NCBI GenBank assembly: GCA_023410885.1
Contig: JAEYPI010000269.1
Span: 1-6,144, forward strand
Length of the DNA: 6,144 bases
Direction: 5' to 3'
From: Bacillota bacterium
Lineage (GTDB): Bacteria > Bacillota > Clostridia > DSM-8532
Below are positions 4,980-6,144 of the stretch, piece after piece. The position numbers and the translations under genes were made by a program. Below the pieces are notes generated by a model. The model made no database searches. It was not told the DNA's origin and was given only the letters and a program-made list of their open reading frames with translations. The first letter of the stretch is position 1; each line of letters begins with the position of its first letter.

Positions 4980-5009
4980 TTGCTATCACGCGGCTTTGCG
5001 TGCTATACT
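4980..5009 (+). promoter_or_regulatory. Extended -10 promoter of birA
   Basis: TTGCTA (4980-4985) and TATACT (5004-5009) are separated by 18 bp, and TGC (5001-5003) gives an extended -10. Transcription would start near 5016, only 3 nt before the upstream ATG at 5019. This favours translation from the ATG at 5040 with its own ribosome binding site. Confidence 0.55.
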
Positions 5010-5039
5010 TAAGAAAAAATGGGAAAAGTGAGGATGGCC

Positions 5040-6002
5040 ATGACGCTGAAGCATGAATTGCTGCTCGCATTGGAATCAAACAGAAATACCGACATTTCCG
5101 GGCAGATGCTGGCCGAAAAGCTAGGTGTTTCGAGAAACGCAATCTGGAAGGCCATCAATGCATTAAAGCAAGATGGGCATGACATTCTGTCCTGCACAAA
5201 TAAGGGATACCGTCTGGCTGACAGTAGCGATTTGCTCTCCTGCGAGGGCATCAGCAGATACCTGAAGGACGCGTTTAAAGGCATTCAGATCTTCTCCCAC
5301 AAAGCGATTGACTCCACCAATAACGAAGCCAAACGAATGCTTGCCAACGGATATACGGATACGGCCCTCATCGTTTCCGAGTACCAATCGGAAGGCCGTG
5401 GTCGGCAAGGACGTTCCTTTTACTCGCCAAATCAAACAGGCCTCTATATGTCGTTCATCATACACCCGGATGTGAGCTTTTCCGATGCCGTAACCATCAC
5501 CACCGTAGCTGCGGTGGCGGTTGTTCGGGCCATTGAAGACCTGACGGATAAAAGACCCCAGATAAAATGGGTGAACGATGTCTACCTTGACAACAAAAAG
5601 ATTTGCGGAATACTGACGGAGGCGGTTACCGCCTTTGAAACGGGAACGGCGCAAAGTGTTATCGTCGGGATCGGTGTCAATATCAGTACCATGGATTTTC
5701 CAGAGGATATCCGGAGCATTGCCTCGTCGCTGAAGCCTTCCGGTATCACTCGCAATCAGCTTGCGGCTGAAATCACAAATCAACTCCTTACCCTTACCCA
5801 GGATCTTTCCGACAGGTCCTATCTGGATGAATACAGGGCACATTCCTTGGTTTTGGGTAAAAAGATCAATTACTATGAAAAAGGGGAAGCTCGTCAGGCC
5901 ACTGCCATAGGGATTGATGACGACGGCGGCCTCATTATAGAAAATCTGGACGGCAGGATTGATGTACTGCGAAGCGGTGAGATCAGCATCCGGCTTGCCT
6001 GA
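5040..6002 (+). CDS. birA: BirA: biotin-[acetyl-CoA-carboxylase] ligase and biotin-operon repressor
   Basis: This cytoplasmic enzyme makes biotinyl-5'-AMP and transfers biotin to the carrier lysine of biotin-dependent carboxylases and decarboxylases. Its DNA-binding domain lets the adenylate complex repress biotin genes. In the 320-residue form: winged helix about 4-59 (LAEKLGVSRNAIWKAINAL at 24-42, wing ending NKGYRL), catalytic domain with DSTN (91-94), the GRGRQGR adenylate loop (119-125), KWVND (176-180), KKICGIL (186-192) and VGIGVNI, then a small C-terminal domain from about residue 275. The length equals that of classical bifunctional BirA (about 320). ATG 5040 is preferred because GTGAGG (5028-5033) lies 6 nt upstream. 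The ATG at 5019 would be almost leaderless and adds 7 residues. The usual Pro of KWPND is Val here. No terminator is evident after the stop. Confidence 0.96.
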   Translation: MTLKHELLLALESNRNTDISGQMLAEKLGVSRNAIWKAINALKQDGHDILSCTNKGYRLADSSDLLSCEGISRYLKDAFKGIQIFSHKAIDSTNNEAKRMLANGYTDTALIVSEYQSEGRGRQGRSFYSPNQTGLYMSFIIHPDVSFSDAVTITTVAAVAVVRAIEDLTDKRPQIKWVNDVYLDNKKICGILTEAVTAFETGTAQSVIVGIGVNISTMDFPEDIRSIASSLKPSGITRNQLAAEITNQLLTLTQDLSDRSYLDEYRAHSLVLGKKINYYEKGEARQATAIGIDDDGGLIIENLDGRIDVLRSGEISIRLA

Positions 6003-6125
6003 CCTGACATATAAGGACAGGCCACTTCACGCATAAATTAGCTTCTGAGCTTAGCCTATGATTTGACATGGGGAGCCAACCTTTTGACCAGGAATAGAGC
6101 AAGAACGATTTTCAGGAGGTCAGGG

Positions 6126-6144
6126 ATGATGAAGGGGATCACAC
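6126..6144 (+). CDS. Start of a rightward gene cut by the window edge
   Basis: AGGAGGT (6114-6120) lies 5 nt before an ATG at 6126 and 8 nt before a second in-frame ATG at 6129. The visible peptide is MMKGIT. The gene follows birA by 123 nt in the same direction with no clear terminator between, so it may be co-transcribed. A biotin gene such as a BioY transporter would be natural here, but six residues cannot show it. Confidence 0.6.

Noticed and set aside
4819..5031. Rightward 70-residue ORF before birA
   Set aside because: It starts with TTG without a ribosome binding site, runs through the birA promoter and the dyads, and resembles no family.
5163..5843. Leftward 226-residue ORF inside birA
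   Set aside because: It is antisense to the well-conserved ligase domain and lacks start signals.
6063..6068. TTGACA as a promoter for the right-edge gene
   Set aside because: No acceptable -10 hexamer lies 16-18 bp downstream.

Overview
The window looks like a chromosomal stretch from a low-to-moderate GC Bacillota, most likely an anaerobic member of the Clostridia. The reasons are strong GGAGG-type ribosome binding sites before most genes, a biotin-dependent Na+-pump membrane subunit typical of anaerobes, a UPF0180 (YkuS-like) protein of the Bacillus/Clostridium group, and a BirA carrying an N-terminal DNA-binding domain. The species cannot be named from the sequence.

Left part (1-1771). 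A leftward gene appears to start right at the left edge; only its ribosome binding site and ATG are visible. Divergent from it is a promoter, a leader of about 110 nt ending in a perfect 12-bp intrinsic terminator, and then a compact set of three rightward reading frames: a 31-codon ORF, a 36-codon single-span protein resembling a minimal gamma/OadG subunit, and a full-length beta subunit of a Na+-translocating decarboxylase. Every ion-translocation residue I can map from Klebsiella OadB is present in the beta subunit. No carboxyltransferase or biotin-carrier gene accompanies it, so the pump core is an orphan in this window. A long stem-loop closes the unit.

Middle (1806-3750). A leftward short-chain dehydrogenase/reductase and a rightward uncharacterised protein are divergently transcribed. 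The latter has a Pro/Gln-rich head, six perfectly phased 11-residue repeats and a beta-rich C-terminal domain. Its 3' end runs into an array of conserved short boxes that flank different palindromes.

Right-centre (3634-4768). A leftward YbaK/EbsC-type aminoacyl-tRNA editing protein sits between two clusters of the same box-and-palindrome repeat. Upstream of it is a leftward UPF0180 protein.

Right part (4769-6144). An intergenic region with a 9-2-9 dyad and an extended -10 promoter leads to birA, the biotin-protein ligase and probable biotin repressor. A further rightward gene starts at the right edge behind a strong ribosome binding site. BirA would biotinylate the carrier subunit that the orphan Na+ pump needs, so the two systems are linked functionally, but the sequence does not show co-regulation. 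The most unusual items are the modular palindromic repeat family, the orphan pump with a two-state-looking leader, and the 11-residue-repeat protein.
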